Source of the DNA: Pontivivens sp032464575 | GTDB lineage: Bacteria > Pseudomonadota > Alphaproteobacteria > Rhodobacterales > Rhodobacteraceae | Assembly: GCA_032464575.1 (NCBI GenBank) | Contig: JAWDKM010000005.1 | Location: 1-64,000, forward strand | DNA: 64,000 nucleotides | Direction: 5' to 3' | In this document: positions 25,532-34,555 of the stretch, in pieces | Numbering within the stretch: the first letter of the stretch is position 1 | Layout: each line of letters starts with the position of its first letter | Program-made: the position numbers and the translations under genes | Notes under the pieces: generated by a model | Told to the model about the DNA's origin: nothing | Databases searched by the model: none | The model's input: only the letters and a program-made list of their open reading frames with translations

Positions 25532-25736
25532 GGGCCGCGCCCGACCTGGAGGGCGCAGGCGAGGCCGTATTGATGGGTCCGAACCCTCCAGCCTCCATGT
25601 CGCTTGTTCGACGACCGACATCGCCAACGCGCCCCCCGGGGAAGGGTGATCCGGCTTCCCGGAAACTGTCCGGTAGACAGTTTCGCCGGATCACGGGTGG
25701 GGCCCAGGACGGGCGCGGCCCGGCCTATTAGCCGGG
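25532..25736. repeat. Long hairpin intergenic element, copy 2
   Basis: The left arm GGGCCGCGCCCGAC (25532-25545) is identical to copy 1 at 14696. The right arm matches over 11 bases (25711-25721) and is followed by the hairpin CCCGGC/GCCGGG (25719-25736). A 19-base interior segment (25616-25634) is identical to copy 1. Compared with copy 1 it has an extra internal inverted repeat, GTGATCCGGC (25646-25655) with GCCGGATCAC (25685-25694), enclosing AAACTGTC/GACAGTTT. Confidence 0.65.
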
Positions 25737-25839
25737 CGGTGCGGTGCCCCCCGAGCGCCGTCATGCTCTGGCTCGACCAGAGCATCTCCCGTCCGCTGAG
25801 ATCCTCGGGGGCTGAGGACGACACCCGCCTGAACCAACC

Positions 25840-27252
25840 CTAAGAGAAACCTCCGGCCAACGCCCGATAGAGCGCCGCATACTCCGCCGCCGATGCATCC
25901 CAGCTCACATCCGCCTTCATCCCGTTGCGCTGAAGCTTCGCCCAGCCGGGCGTCCCGTAGAGCGCCACTGCCCGTCCCAGCGCAGCCCGCAGCGCATCCG
26001 CATCATCCGGCGCATGCACGAGCCCCGTCGCCACCCCGGCACGCAGCGCAGCTCCGTTCGCATCCACTACCGTGTCCGCAAGCCCCCCCGTCCGCGCCAC
26101 CACCGGCACGCAGCCATAGCGGAGCGCGTAGAGCTGGGTAAGCCCGCAGGGCTCGAAGCGGGAGGGGACGAGGATCGCGTCCGCGCCACCCTGCACCAGA
26201 TGGCTCAGCGCCTCGTCATAGCCGATCACGCAGCCGACGCGCCACGGATGGCGCGCCGCGGCCTCCTGAAACGCCGCCTCCAGCCCGCCCTCTCCGGAGC
26301 CGAGCACCGCGAGCCGTCCGCCGAGCCCGACGAGATGCTCCACGGAGGCTGCCAGCAGGTCGAGCCCCTTCTGCCACGTCAGCCGCGAGACAACGGCGAA
26401 GAGCGGTCCGCCCGGCTCCAGCCCGAAGCGCGCCTCCAGTGCCGCCGTGTTCCGCTTGCGCCGGGACAGCGTCCGCACCGTGTAGGTCGCCGCCAGATGC
26501 GGATCCGTCGCCGGGTCCCACACGCCCGTGTCGATCCCGTTCACGATGCCATGCACCGCCGCGCCACGCGCCGCGATCAGCCCCTCCAGCCCCATGCCGA
26601 AGCGCGGGTCCCGGATCTCCTGCGCGTACGTGGGACTGACGGTCGTGATCGCGTCGGCCATCGCCAGCCCGCCCTTCAGGAAACCGACATCGCCATAGTA
26701 CTCGACGCCCTCCATGGCGAAGACCGACGCCGGCAGGTCGAGATCGCCGAAGATCTCCGCCCCGAACTGCCCCTGAAAGGCGATGTTGTGGATCGTGATG
26801 ATGGAGGGAATGCCGGTCTCCCGCGACTTCAGGTAGACCGGCACCAGCCCCGCCTGCCAGTCATGCGCGTGTACGAGATCGGGGCGCCAGTCGCCGGTCC
26901 GCGTCAACGTCTCCGCGGCCCGGGCGAGGGCGGCGAACCGCCTCCAATTGTCCGGCCAGTCCTGCCCGGTGAGGTTGGTGTAGGGCCCGCCGTCGCGGTC
27001 GTAGAGATCAGGCCGGTCGACGACGTGGAGCGCCAGCCCCGCCGCGCGCCCGCTCAGGATGCGCCCGCCCTCGAACGGTGCCACCTCGGCGACATCGTCC
27101 AGCGCGGTCATGATCTTCGGATAACCCGGCACGAGGCTGCGCATCTCCACGCCCTGTCTCGCGAGCGCAGCCGGCAGCGCCCCCGCCACGTCGGCGAGGC
27201 CGCCGGTCTTGACCAGCGGAAAGATCTCTGAGGCAACGGAGAGAACCTTCAT
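25840..27252 (-). CDS. glgA: Glycogen synthase (ADP-glucose)
   Basis: This GT5 glycosyltransferase extends alpha-1,4-glucan chains from ADP-glucose. The 470 residues match the family. The N-terminal EIFPLVKTGGLADVAGALP carries the KTGGL ADP-glucose motif. VHAHDWQAGLVP and TIHNIAFQG follow, and the C-terminal half has RLTWQKGLDLL and PSRFEPCGLTQLYALRYG, including the conserved catalytic-site Glu. glgC lies 79 bases upstream on the same strand, with a small hairpin between them. Confidence 0.95.
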   Translation of the reverse strand: MKVLSVASEIFPLVKTGGLADVAGALPAALARQGVEMRSLVPGYPKIMTALDDVAEVAPFEGGRILSGRAAGLALHVVDRPDLYDRDGGPYTNLTGQDWPDNWRRFAALARAAETLTRTGDWRPDLVHAHDWQAGLVPVYLKSRETGIPSIITIHNIAFQGQFGAEIFGDLDLPASVFAMEGVEYYGDVGFLKGGLAMADAITTVSPTYAQEIRDPRFGMGLEGLIAARGAAVHGIVNGIDTGVWDPATDPHLAATYTVRTLSRRKRNTAALEARFGLEPGGPLFAVVSRLTWQKGLDLLAASVEHLVGLGGRLAVLGSGEGGLEAAFQEAAARHPWRVGCVIGYDEALSHLVQGGADAILVPSRFEPCGLTQLYALRYGCVPVVARTGGLADTVVDANGAALRAGVATGLVHAPDDADALRAALGRAVALYGTPGWAKLQRNGMKADVSWDASAAEYAALYRALAGGFS

Positions 27253-27287
27253 CGCACCGCCTCAGGTGCCCAACGCCAACGCCACAG

Positions 27288-27306
27288 CCCCGGACCTGAT
27301 CCGGGG
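27288..27306. repeat. CCCCGGA/TCCGGGG hairpin element
   Basis: Seven-base perfect arms enclose the five-base loop CCTGA, between glgC and glgA. The element matches those at 21939 and 55025. It may act as an mRNA processing or stabilising hairpin inside the operon. Confidence 0.55.
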
Positions 27307-27331
27307 GCTTCTCGCACCGAGCCCGGACCCC

Positions 27332-28585
27332 TCATGCGTCCAGCGCGTCGATCATGGCCTTCGTGATCAGCGTCACGCCGCTGTCCGTGCGGCGGAAGCG
27401 GCGGGCGTCGTCTTTGGCATCCTCGCCCACCACCATGCCCTCGGGGATCTGCACGCCCCGGTCCAGCACCACCTTCGAGAGCCGCGCATGCCGCCCGATC
27501 ACGCAGCGCGGCAGGATCACCGCCTGATCGAGGCGGGAGTAGGAGTTCGTCCGCACGCCGGTGAAGCACAGCGAGTTCGACATCTCCGTCCCGGAGATGA
27601 TGCAGTCCCCGGCCACCAGCGACTGCACCGCGTAGCCGCGCCGCCCCTCCTCGTTGTGGACGAACTTCGCGGGCGGCAGCGTCTCGGCATAGGTCCAGAC
27701 CGGCCAGTCGCGGTCATAGAGGTCGAGCTCCGGCACCGTTGTCGTCAGGTCCACATTGGCCTGCCAGTAGGCGTCGACCGTTCCCACGTCCTTCCAGTAG
27801 GCGCTGTCCTCGCCGGCCGACTTCACGCAGGAGCTGCTGAACCGGTGCGCCTGCGCGTGCCCGTTCCTGACCACATAGGGAATGATGTCGCCGCCGAAGT
27901 CGCGCTTGGAGCCTTCCGCTGCCGCATCGCGCCGCAGCTCGTCCATGAGGAAGGCGGTGTTGAAGACGTAGATGCCCATGGAGGCGAGCGCCATGTCCTC
28001 CTGCCCCGGAATGCCGGGCGGATCGGCGGGCTTCTCGACGAAATCGGTGATGCGGTCGGTACCGTCCACATGCATCACGCCGAAGCCAACGGCCTCCATC
28101 CGCGGGACTTCGAGGCAGCCGACGGTCACGTCCGCGCCGGAGTTCACGTGCTGCTGCAGCATGATCTCGTAGTCCATCTTGTAGATGTGGTCGCCCGCGA
28201 GGATCACCATGAACTGCGGCGCGTAATCCTCGATGATGTCGATGTTCTGGAAGACGGCGTCCGCCGTGCCCTCGTACCAGTTGTCGGATGTGCGCTGGGA
28301 GGCCGGCAGGATGTCGAAGGTCTCGTTGCGCTCCGACCGGAAGAAGCCCCAGCCCCGCTGCAGGTGCCGGATCAGCGAATGCGCCTTGTACTGGGTGGCC
28401 ACACCGATGCGGCGGATGCCCGAATTCAGCGCGTTCGACAGGGCGAAATCGATGATCCGGGTCTTGCCCCCAAAATACACAGCCGGTTTCGCGCGAATAT
28501 CGGTAAGCTCCTTCAGACGAGACCCCCGCCCCCCAGCGAGGACATAGGCCATGGCATCCCGGCTGAGCGGTCCCTGTCGTGTCAT
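27332..28585 (-). CDS. glgC: Glucose-1-phosphate adenylyltransferase
   Basis: It makes ADP-glucose from ATP and glucose-1-phosphate, the committed step of glycogen synthesis. The 417 residues include the nucleotide-binding YVLAGGRGSRLKELTD, the Arg-rich allosteric region after it (AKPAVYFGGKTRIIDF), the substrate-binding FVEKPAD and the left-handed beta-helix end. The frame is open 62 codons upstream, but that part looks non-coding. ATG 28585 follows GGGAGGAAG. It starts divergently from a small gene of unknown function. Allosteric control by glycolytic intermediates is known for the family. Confidence 0.94.
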   Translation of the reverse strand: MTRQGPLSRDAMAYVLAGGRGSRLKELTDIRAKPAVYFGGKTRIIDFALSNALNSGIRRIGVATQYKAHSLIRHLQRGWGFFRSERNETFDILPASQRTSDNWYEGTADAVFQNIDIIEDYAPQFMVILAGDHIYKMDYEIMLQQHVNSGADVTVGCLEVPRMEAVGFGVMHVDGTDRITDFVEKPADPPGIPGQEDMALASMGIYVFNTAFLMDELRRDAAAEGSKRDFGGDIIPYVVRNGHAQAHRFSSSCVKSAGEDSAYWKDVGTVDAYWQANVDLTTTVPELDLYDRDWPVWTYAETLPPAKFVHNEEGRRGYAVQSLVAGDCIISGTEMSNSLCFTGVRTNSYSRLDQAVILPRCVIGRHARLSKVVLDRGVQIPEGMVVGEDAKDDARRFRRTDSGVTLITKAMIDALDA

Positions 28586-28762
28586 CGTCTTCCTCCCATA
28601 GGCGGGACCGTCTTCGTCGCGCGGCCCCTGCTTTCCCGTCAGGTTAGCGCGCTTGACCGAAAACGCGCGGGAAAACTTGTGAGGAGAGTGCGGCACTTTA
28701 AAAACAAGTCCTGATTGCGCGTAACATCTTAATTCTGCCGGATTTTCTTTGTAGGAGTGAGC

Positions 28763-29098
28763 ATGCTTCAAGTCGTATCGCAGGACCTTTCGGTGATTAT
28801 TAAATCGATTGAAATATACTACGACATTTCAACCATTCCGGGCATAAACCCGGACAATCCCTCGATTCCGGATGCACTCGCCTTCCGCAACGACGCGCTC
28901 GACCTGATCGAGGCCGCGCTGACCGCCGAAGGCCAGGCCGAATGGCTGGGGGCTGAGATCGGCAGGGGCGAGGTCAATTTCGGCTTCGAGGTCAAGAACT
29001 TCGAACGGGCGGAGGCCATCGTCCGCGCGGCCGTGCGCGACACCCGCTTTCAGAACATCCGCGAGATCCGCCGCTTCGAGATCGAGGATAACGGTTAG
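28763..29098 (+). CDS. Small protein of unknown function
   Basis: The 111 residues (start MLQVVSQDLSVIIKSIEIYY) have no signal peptide or membrane helix. The N-terminal part is hydrophobic and rich in Ile. The rest is acidic, with predicted helices and a final beta-like INE/RRFEIED strand. I do not recognise the family. The ATG with AGGAG five bases upstream was preferred to the GTG two codons earlier. The gene runs opposite to the glycogen genes, shares a promoter region with glgC, and its last four bases overlap the LysE gene end. Confidence 0.65.
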   Translation: MLQVVSQDLSVIIKSIEIYYDISTIPGINPDNPSIPDALAFRNDALDLIEAALTAEGQAEWLGAEIGRGEVNFGFEVKNFERAEAIVRAAVRDTRFQNIREIRRFEIEDNG

Positions 29099-29721
29099 GG
29101 CCCGCGCTGAAACGCAGAGCGGATCAATCCGAACCCGGCCACCGAAAACAGCCCCGCCACCGCGCCGTCGATCCACCGCTGGCAGCGCCGGTAGCCGGTC
29201 ATGAACCCGGGCAACGAGAAGGTCAGCGCGTGGGCCGCGTAGTTCACGAAGCCCAGCGCGATGCAGACCAGCGTCGCGAGAATCAGCAGCCCGCTCCCGT
29301 CACCGGCCTCCAGCCCCATCGACAGCACCGTAAGCCAGGCGAAGACCGCCTTGGGGTTCGACAGGTTGAGCATCAGGCCGCGCATGAACCACCGCCCCTC
29401 CGCCATGCGGGCGGGCATCGCCTCGCCGGGCTTCAGCGCCGCACGTCCCGACTGGAAGGCGAGCCACAGCAGGTAGAGCCCGCCCAGGATCTTCAGCACG
29501 AAAAGCACCTGCGCCGAGCCCTGCAGCACCGCCCCCAACCCGCTCGCCGCGATCACGCCCCAGAAGGCGAGCCCGACCGAGAGCCCCGCCCCGAAGACCA
29601 GCGCGCTGCGGCGGCCGAAGCGCATCGCTATCGTCGCCGTCGCGATGTTCGCCGGCCCGGGCGAGGCCGCGACGATGAAGAAGGCGAGCAGGATCGGGAC
29701 GAGGGTCTCCAGAACGACCAT
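29095..29721 (-). CDS. LysE family translocator
   Basis: This is a membrane exporter of the LysE/RhtB type, probably for amino acids or derivatives. The 208 residues have six hydrophobic segments. The family motif is at the N-terminus (ASPGPANIATATIAMRFGRR), and NLSNPKAVFAW near residue 130 is also typical. Upstream frame extension reads as antisense of glgB and was dropped. It follows glgB by 11 bases on the same strand, so it probably shares the glgB transcript, although no link with glycogen is known. Confidence 0.87.
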   Translation of the reverse strand: MVVLETLVPILLAFFIVAASPGPANIATATIAMRFGRRSALVFGAGLSVGLAFWGVIAASGLGAVLQGSAQVLFVLKILGGLYLLWLAFQSGRAALKPGEAMPARMAEGRWFMRGLMLNLSNPKAVFAWLTVLSMGLEAGDGSGLLILATLVCIALGFVNYAAHALTFSLPGFMTGYRRCQRWIDGAVAGLFSVAGFGLIRSAFQRGP

Positions 29722-29732
29722 CCGAACTCCCC

Positions 29733-31919
29733 CTACCCCTCGAACTCGAAGAACAGCGTCGCGAGCGGCGGCAGCGTGATCATGAGTCCGCCATCCGCCG
29801 CCTCGGCCCCGCCCATATTGCCGACGCCGGAGCCTCCGTAAGTGGGCGCGTCGGTGTTCAGCACCTCCGCCCACCGCCCCATCAGCCGATCCGGCAGCGG
29901 CACGCGGTAGTTCTCCCGCACCGCGGGGGTCATGTGGCTGACGACCAGAACCGGGTTGCCGCCGGGCGCGTGGCGCAACCAGGCAAAGACCGAATTCTCC
30001 GCATCGTCGCCCAGCACGACCTCCAGCCCGTCGCCCTCGTTGTCGCGGCCGTGCAGCGCGGGCAGGCGCTTGTAAGCGGCATTGAGATCGCGCACGAGGT
30101 CCTTCACCCCGCGCTTCAGCGGATCATCGATCAGGTGCCAGTCAAGCGAGCGGCTCTCCGTCCACTCCTCCTCCTGCGCGAATTCCTGGCCCATGAAGAG
30201 CAGCTTCTTGCCCGGATAACCCCACATCAGCCCATAGTAAGCCCTCAGGTTCGCATGCCGCTGCCAGTTGTCGCCCGGCATCCTGGCGATCAGCGAGCCC
30301 TTGCCGTGCACCACCTCGTCATGGCTGAGCGGCAGGACGAAGTTCTCGCTCATCGCGTAGTGGAAGGTGAACATCATCTCGCCGTGGTGATGCTTCCGGT
30401 AGATCGGATCCTTCGACATGTACTGCAGCGTGTCGTGCATCCAGCCCATGTTCCACTTGAACCCGAAGCCGAGGCCCCCTGCATCGGTCGGCTGGCTCAC
30501 GCCCGGGAACGCGGTCGATTCCTCCGCGATCGTCATGATGTTCGGGTGCGCGCCGTAAACCGCCTCATTCATGCGGCGCAGGAAGGCGATCGCCTCCTTG
30601 TTCTCGTTGCCGCCCTCGTCATTGGGGATCCACTGCCCCTCCTCGCGGCTGTAGTCGAGGTAGAGCATCGAGGCGACGGCATCCACGCGCAGCCCGTCGA
30701 TATGGTACTTCTCCGCCCAGAAGAGCGCGTTGTTGACGAGGTAGTTCTCCACCTCGCGCCGCCCGAAATTGTAGATCAGCGTGTTCCAGTCCGGGTGAAA
30801 GCCCTGCCGCGGGTCCGCATGTTCGTAAAGCGCCGTGCCGTCGAAGCGGCCGAGCCCGTGGGCGTCGGTCGGGAAATGCGCCGGCACCCAGTCGAGGATC
30901 ACGCCCAGCCCCGCGCCATGCGCCCCCTCCATGAACCGCGCGAAGCCGTCCGGATCGCCGAAGCGGGCCGAGGGCGCATAGAGCCCGGTGGTCTGGTACC
31001 CCCAGCTCGGATCGTAGGGATGCTCGGTGACCGGCAGGAACTCGAGGTGGGTAAAGCCCATCTCCACCGCGTAGGGGATCAACCGGTCGCCCATCTCGTC
31101 CCAGCTCAGGAAGGAGCCATCGTCCCTCCGCTGCCAGCTTCCGGCATGGACCTCGTAGATCGAGATCGGGGTACGGCGCTTGTCCACGCCCTTCCAGTGG
31201 GCGATGTGGCCGTCATCCTTCCAGTCATGCCCGCCGAAACGGTGGGTGACGCTCGCAGTCGCCGGCCGCATCTCGGCGGCGAAGGCGAAGGGGTCGGCCT
31301 TCAGCGGCAGGAGCTGCCCCTCCGGCCCGATGATCTCGTACTTGTAGGTTTCGCCGGGGCCGAGGCCGGGCACGAAGATCTCCCAGATCCCCGTCGATAG
31401 CCGCAGCCGCATCGCGTGCCGCCGCCCGTCCCACGCGTTGAAGGGCCCGACGACCGACACGCGCCGCGCGTTCGGCGCCCAGACCGCGAAGCTGACGCCC
31501 GCCACGCCCTCATGCTCGCCGACCTGCGCGCCCATCTTGTCGAAAAGCCGCCGATGCGTGCCCTCGTTCATCAGGTAGTCGTCGGTCTCGCCCAGCGTGG
31601 AGGAGAAGGAATAGGGGTCGACGACCTCCCAGCTCGCCTCCTCGTTCATCGCGATCAGGCGGATCGGCTCGCGGTCCTTCAGGTCCACCTCGCCGTCGAA
31701 GAAACCCTGCGGGTCGCGTCGCGTCAGCCGCCCCAGGTCCCGCCGGCCCAGCGTCGCGACCACCACACGCTCGGCCCCAGGCACGAAGGCCCGGGCGACC
31801 CAGCCGGCTGACGTCTGGTGCAGGCCCAGCACCGCGAACGGATCGCGGTGCGTCCCCGCTAGGATCGCGGCGATCTCCCCGGGTTCGGTCAGCGGCTTGT
31901 CGGCTTGGCGCACAGCCAT
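29733..31919 (-). CDS. glgB: 1,4-alpha-glucan branching enzyme
   Basis: It transfers alpha-1,4 chains to make alpha-1,6 branches in glycogen. The 728 residues comprise an N1 domain, a CBM48 domain (about 110-220) and the GH13 barrel. The nucleophile Asp is in DGLRVDAVASMLYLDY, the acid/base Glu in MTIAEESTAFPGV and the third acid in LPLSHDEVVHGKGSL. WGYQTTGLYAPSARFG is a typical GlgB stretch. It sits downstream of glgP on the same strand, separated by a long perfect hairpin. Confidence 0.95.
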   Translation of the reverse strand: MAVRQADKPLTEPGEIAAILAGTHRDPFAVLGLHQTSAGWVARAFVPGAERVVVATLGRRDLGRLTRRDPQGFFDGEVDLKDREPIRLIAMNEEASWEVVDPYSFSSTLGETDDYLMNEGTHRRLFDKMGAQVGEHEGVAGVSFAVWAPNARRVSVVGPFNAWDGRRHAMRLRLSTGIWEIFVPGLGPGETYKYEIIGPEGQLLPLKADPFAFAAEMRPATASVTHRFGGHDWKDDGHIAHWKGVDKRRTPISIYEVHAGSWQRRDDGSFLSWDEMGDRLIPYAVEMGFTHLEFLPVTEHPYDPSWGYQTTGLYAPSARFGDPDGFARFMEGAHGAGLGVILDWVPAHFPTDAHGLGRFDGTALYEHADPRQGFHPDWNTLIYNFGRREVENYLVNNALFWAEKYHIDGLRVDAVASMLYLDYSREEGQWIPNDEGGNENKEAIAFLRRMNEAVYGAHPNIMTIAEESTAFPGVSQPTDAGGLGFGFKWNMGWMHDTLQYMSKDPIYRKHHHGEMMFTFHYAMSENFVLPLSHDEVVHGKGSLIARMPGDNWQRHANLRAYYGLMWGYPGKKLLFMGQEFAQEEEWTESRSLDWHLIDDPLKRGVKDLVRDLNAAYKRLPALHGRDNEGDGLEVVLGDDAENSVFAWLRHAPGGNPVLVVSHMTPAVRENYRVPLPDRLMGRWAEVLNTDAPTYGGSGVGNMGGAEAADGGLMITLPPLATLFFEFEG

Positions 31920-31998
31920 GCGGGTCCTCCCTCGGACTGGTTGAACGGCCAGCTAGGGCTGCCCCGCGCCCGATCAAAAGACCTACTCTTCGGATTCG

Positions 31999-32062
31999 CC
32001 GAAATATCCCCGCCGGAGGCATCCGCCATCTGCCGAAGGCGCCTCCGGCGGGGATATTTCGG
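31999..32062. terminator. Long perfect hairpin between glgP and glgB
   Basis: The 22-base arms (31999-32020 and 32041-32062) are exact inverted copies and include CCCCGCCGGAGGC. The loop is 20 bases. Its place just beyond the glgP stop suggests a terminator or mRNA 3'-end structure. The same core occurs at 1783, 43004 and 56024. Confidence 0.7.
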
Positions 32063-32083
32063 GCAAGAAGAAAGGGCCGCCCG

Positions 32084-34555
32084 TCAGGGCAGGACGTTCC
32101 AGATCTCCCGCGCGTATTGCCGGATCGTCCGGTCGGAGCTGAAATAGCCCATGCGCGCCGAGTTGCGGATCGCCATCGCGCGCCAGGTCGCGCGGTCGCG
32201 CCACAGGGCGTCGACCTCGCGCTGCGCCGCGGCATAGGCGTCGAAATCAGCTGCGACCATGAACCAGTCCGACAGGCGCACGCCCGCGATCAGGTCGCGG
32301 TAGCGGTTCCGGTCGTCGGGCGAGAACACCCCGCTCTCGATCGCGTTCAGCGCCTGGGCAAGCTCCGGCGAGGCGGCGATGACCTCCTCGGGGTCGTAGC
32401 CCTCGGCCCGCTTCGCCGCGACCTCCTCCGCCGCCAGGCCGAAGATCACGATGTTCTCGTGGCCCGCATGCTCGCGCATCTCCACGTTCGCACCGTCGAG
32501 CGTGCCGATGGTCAACGCGCCGTTCAGCGCGAACTTCATGTTGCCGGTGCCCGACGCCTCCATCCCCGCGGTGGAGATCTGTTCGGAGAGGTCCGCGGCC
32601 GGCACCATCGCCTCCGCAAGGCTCACGTTGTAGTTCGGCAGGAAGGCGATGCGCAGCACGTCGCGCGTCGCGGGATCGTTGTTGATGACCCGGGCGACGT
32701 CGTTGGCGAGCTTGATGATGAGCTTCGCGTTGTGATAGCTCGCCGCCGCCTTGCCCGCGATCAGCTTCACCCGCGGCACCCAGTCCCGCTCGGGATGCGA
32801 GCGGATCTGGTCGTAGAGCGCCACCGTCTCCACGATGTTGAGGAGCTGGCGCTTGTATTCGTGGATCCGCTTGATCTGGATGTCGAACATCATGTCGGGA
32901 TCGACGCCGAGGCCCACCCGCGACTTGATGAGGTCCGACAGCCGCGCCTTGTTCGCCCGCTTGATCGCGGCGAAGCGGTGCTGGGCGTTCACATCGTCGG
33001 CGACCGCGTCGAGCGCCTTCATCTGCTCGAGGTCCGACAGGATGCCGTCGCCCGCGACATCGCGGGCCATCTCGTAGAGCTCCGGGTTCACCTGCGCGAG
33101 CCAGCGGCGCGGGGTCACGCCGTTGGTCTTGTTGTTGATGCGAAGCGGGTAGAGCTGGTGCAGGTCGTGGAAGACCGTCTTCTTCATCAGCTCCGTGTGC
33201 AGGCCGGACACGCCGTTGACGGAATGCGCGCCGACGAAGGCGAGATTGCCCATCCGCACCTGCCGCTCGCCGTTCTCATCGATCAGGCTCATCGCCGCGA
33301 TCCGGTCGTCGTCGAAGGTTCCGGCGGCCCGCGCTTCCTTCAGCACGCGCGCATTGATCTGGTAGATGATCTGCATGTGCCGCGGCAGCAGCCGTTCGAA
33401 GAGCGGCACGGGCCAGCTCTCCAGCGCCTCGGGCAGCAAGGTGTGGTTCGTGTAGGCCACCGTCCGCTTCGTCATGTCCCAGGCGAGGTCGAAGTCGAGC
33501 CCATGTACGTCGATCAGCAGGCGCATGAGTTCCGCCACGCTCACCGCCGGATGCGTGTCGTTGAGCTGGATCGCGGCCTTTTCCGGCAGCGAGGTGATGC
33601 GCCCGAACTGCTGGACATGGCGGCGCAGGATGTCCTGCAGCGAGGCGGAGGAGAAGAAATATTCCTGTCGCAGCCGCAACTCCTGCCCCGCCGGTGTCTC
33701 GTCCGCGGGATAGAGCACGCGGCTCAGCGCCTCCGCCTTGTTGCTGTCGCGCAGCGCGCCCATGTGGTCGCCCGCGTTGAAGGCGTCGAGCTTGAGCGGG
33801 TCGATCGGCTCCGCCCGCCACAGGCGCAGCGTGTTCACCCGCTTGCCCTGCCAGCCCACGATCGGCGTATCGAAGGCCTCCGCATGGAACCGCTCCGCCG
33901 GACGCCACGTGCAGGCCCCGCCCTCGAACTGCGTGTCGCCGCCGAAACCGATCTCGTAGGCGCTCTCGCGGCGCTCGAACTCCCAAGGGTTGCCGTGCTC
34001 CAGCCAGGTCTCGGGCAGTTCCACCTGCCAGCCGTCGCTCAGCTCCTGACGGAACATGCCGTTCTGGTAGCGGATGCCGTAGCCGTATGCGGGGATGTCG
34101 ACACTCGCCATGGACTCCATGAAGCAGGCGGCGAGCCGGCCCAAGCCGCCATTGCCCAGCGCCGCGTCGGGCTCCAGCTCCCGGATCAGGTCGAGTTCGA
34201 CGCCGAGCTCGCCCAGCGCCTCCTGCATCTCCTCGACGAGGCCCATGTTCGACATCGCGTCGCGCATCAGGCGGCCGATCAGGAACTCCATGGACAGGTA
34301 GTAGACCCGCTTGCTTTCCTTCCGGTAGGTGTCGCGCGTCGACTCCATCCAGCGGCTGACGACACGGTCGCGCACCACCAGGATGACGGCGGTAAGCCAG
34401 TCGTCGGGCGTGGCGACGGTCGCGTCCTTGCCGATCCGGTAGGTCAGCCGGTCCACGATATCGAGGGCGAGGCGTGCCGGATCGGAACTCTTGGGCGTCG
34501 CCTGCGGCAGATCGGAGGCCACCGCGACGACGCGGCTGGGCTGCACTTGGGTCAT
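32084..34555 (-). CDS. glgP: Glycogen/alpha-glucan phosphorylase
   Basis: It releases glucose-1-phosphate from the ends of glycogen by phosphorolysis with pyridoxal phosphate. The 823 residues match the family. Landmarks include YYLSMEFLIGR, ALGNGGLGRLAACFMES, NDTHPAVSVAELMR and the PLP-lysine motif EASGTGNMKFALNGALTIGT. The frame is open 659 codons further upstream, but that is an antisense mirror of the divergent gene. ATG 34555 begins MTQVQPSRVV. The glucose-1-P made is the substrate of pgm at 48.3 kb. The divergent promoter carries a LacI-type palindrome. Confidence 0.95.
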   Translation of the reverse strand: MTQVQPSRVVAVASDLPQATPKSSDPARLALDIVDRLTYRIGKDATVATPDDWLTAVILVVRDRVVSRWMESTRDTYRKESKRVYYLSMEFLIGRLMRDAMSNMGLVEEMQEALGELGVELDLIRELEPDAALGNGGLGRLAACFMESMASVDIPAYGYGIRYQNGMFRQELSDGWQVELPETWLEHGNPWEFERRESAYEIGFGGDTQFEGGACTWRPAERFHAEAFDTPIVGWQGKRVNTLRLWRAEPIDPLKLDAFNAGDHMGALRDSNKAEALSRVLYPADETPAGQELRLRQEYFFSSASLQDILRRHVQQFGRITSLPEKAAIQLNDTHPAVSVAELMRLLIDVHGLDFDLAWDMTKRTVAYTNHTLLPEALESWPVPLFERLLPRHMQIIYQINARVLKEARAAGTFDDDRIAAMSLIDENGERQVRMGNLAFVGAHSVNGVSGLHTELMKKTVFHDLHQLYPLRINNKTNGVTPRRWLAQVNPELYEMARDVAGDGILSDLEQMKALDAVADDVNAQHRFAAIKRANKARLSDLIKSRVGLGVDPDMMFDIQIKRIHEYKRQLLNIVETVALYDQIRSHPERDWVPRVKLIAGKAAASYHNAKLIIKLANDVARVINNDPATRDVLRIAFLPNYNVSLAEAMVPAADLSEQISTAGMEASGTGNMKFALNGALTIGTLDGANVEMREHAGHENIVIFGLAAEEVAAKRAEGYDPEEVIAASPELAQALNAIESGVFSPDDRNRYRDLIAGVRLSDWFMVAADFDAYAAAQREVDALWRDRATWRAMAIRNSARMGYFSSDRTIRQYAREIWNVLP

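Larger units (their letters stand above)
25450..25839. other. Intergenic region with LacI-like site and long hairpin element
   Basis: The 390 bases between glgX and the end of glgA contain no supported gene. They hold a LacI-like sequence at the glgX end, a dispersed long hairpin element at 25532-25736 and a second nested hairpin within it at 25646-25694. Confidence 0.5.
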
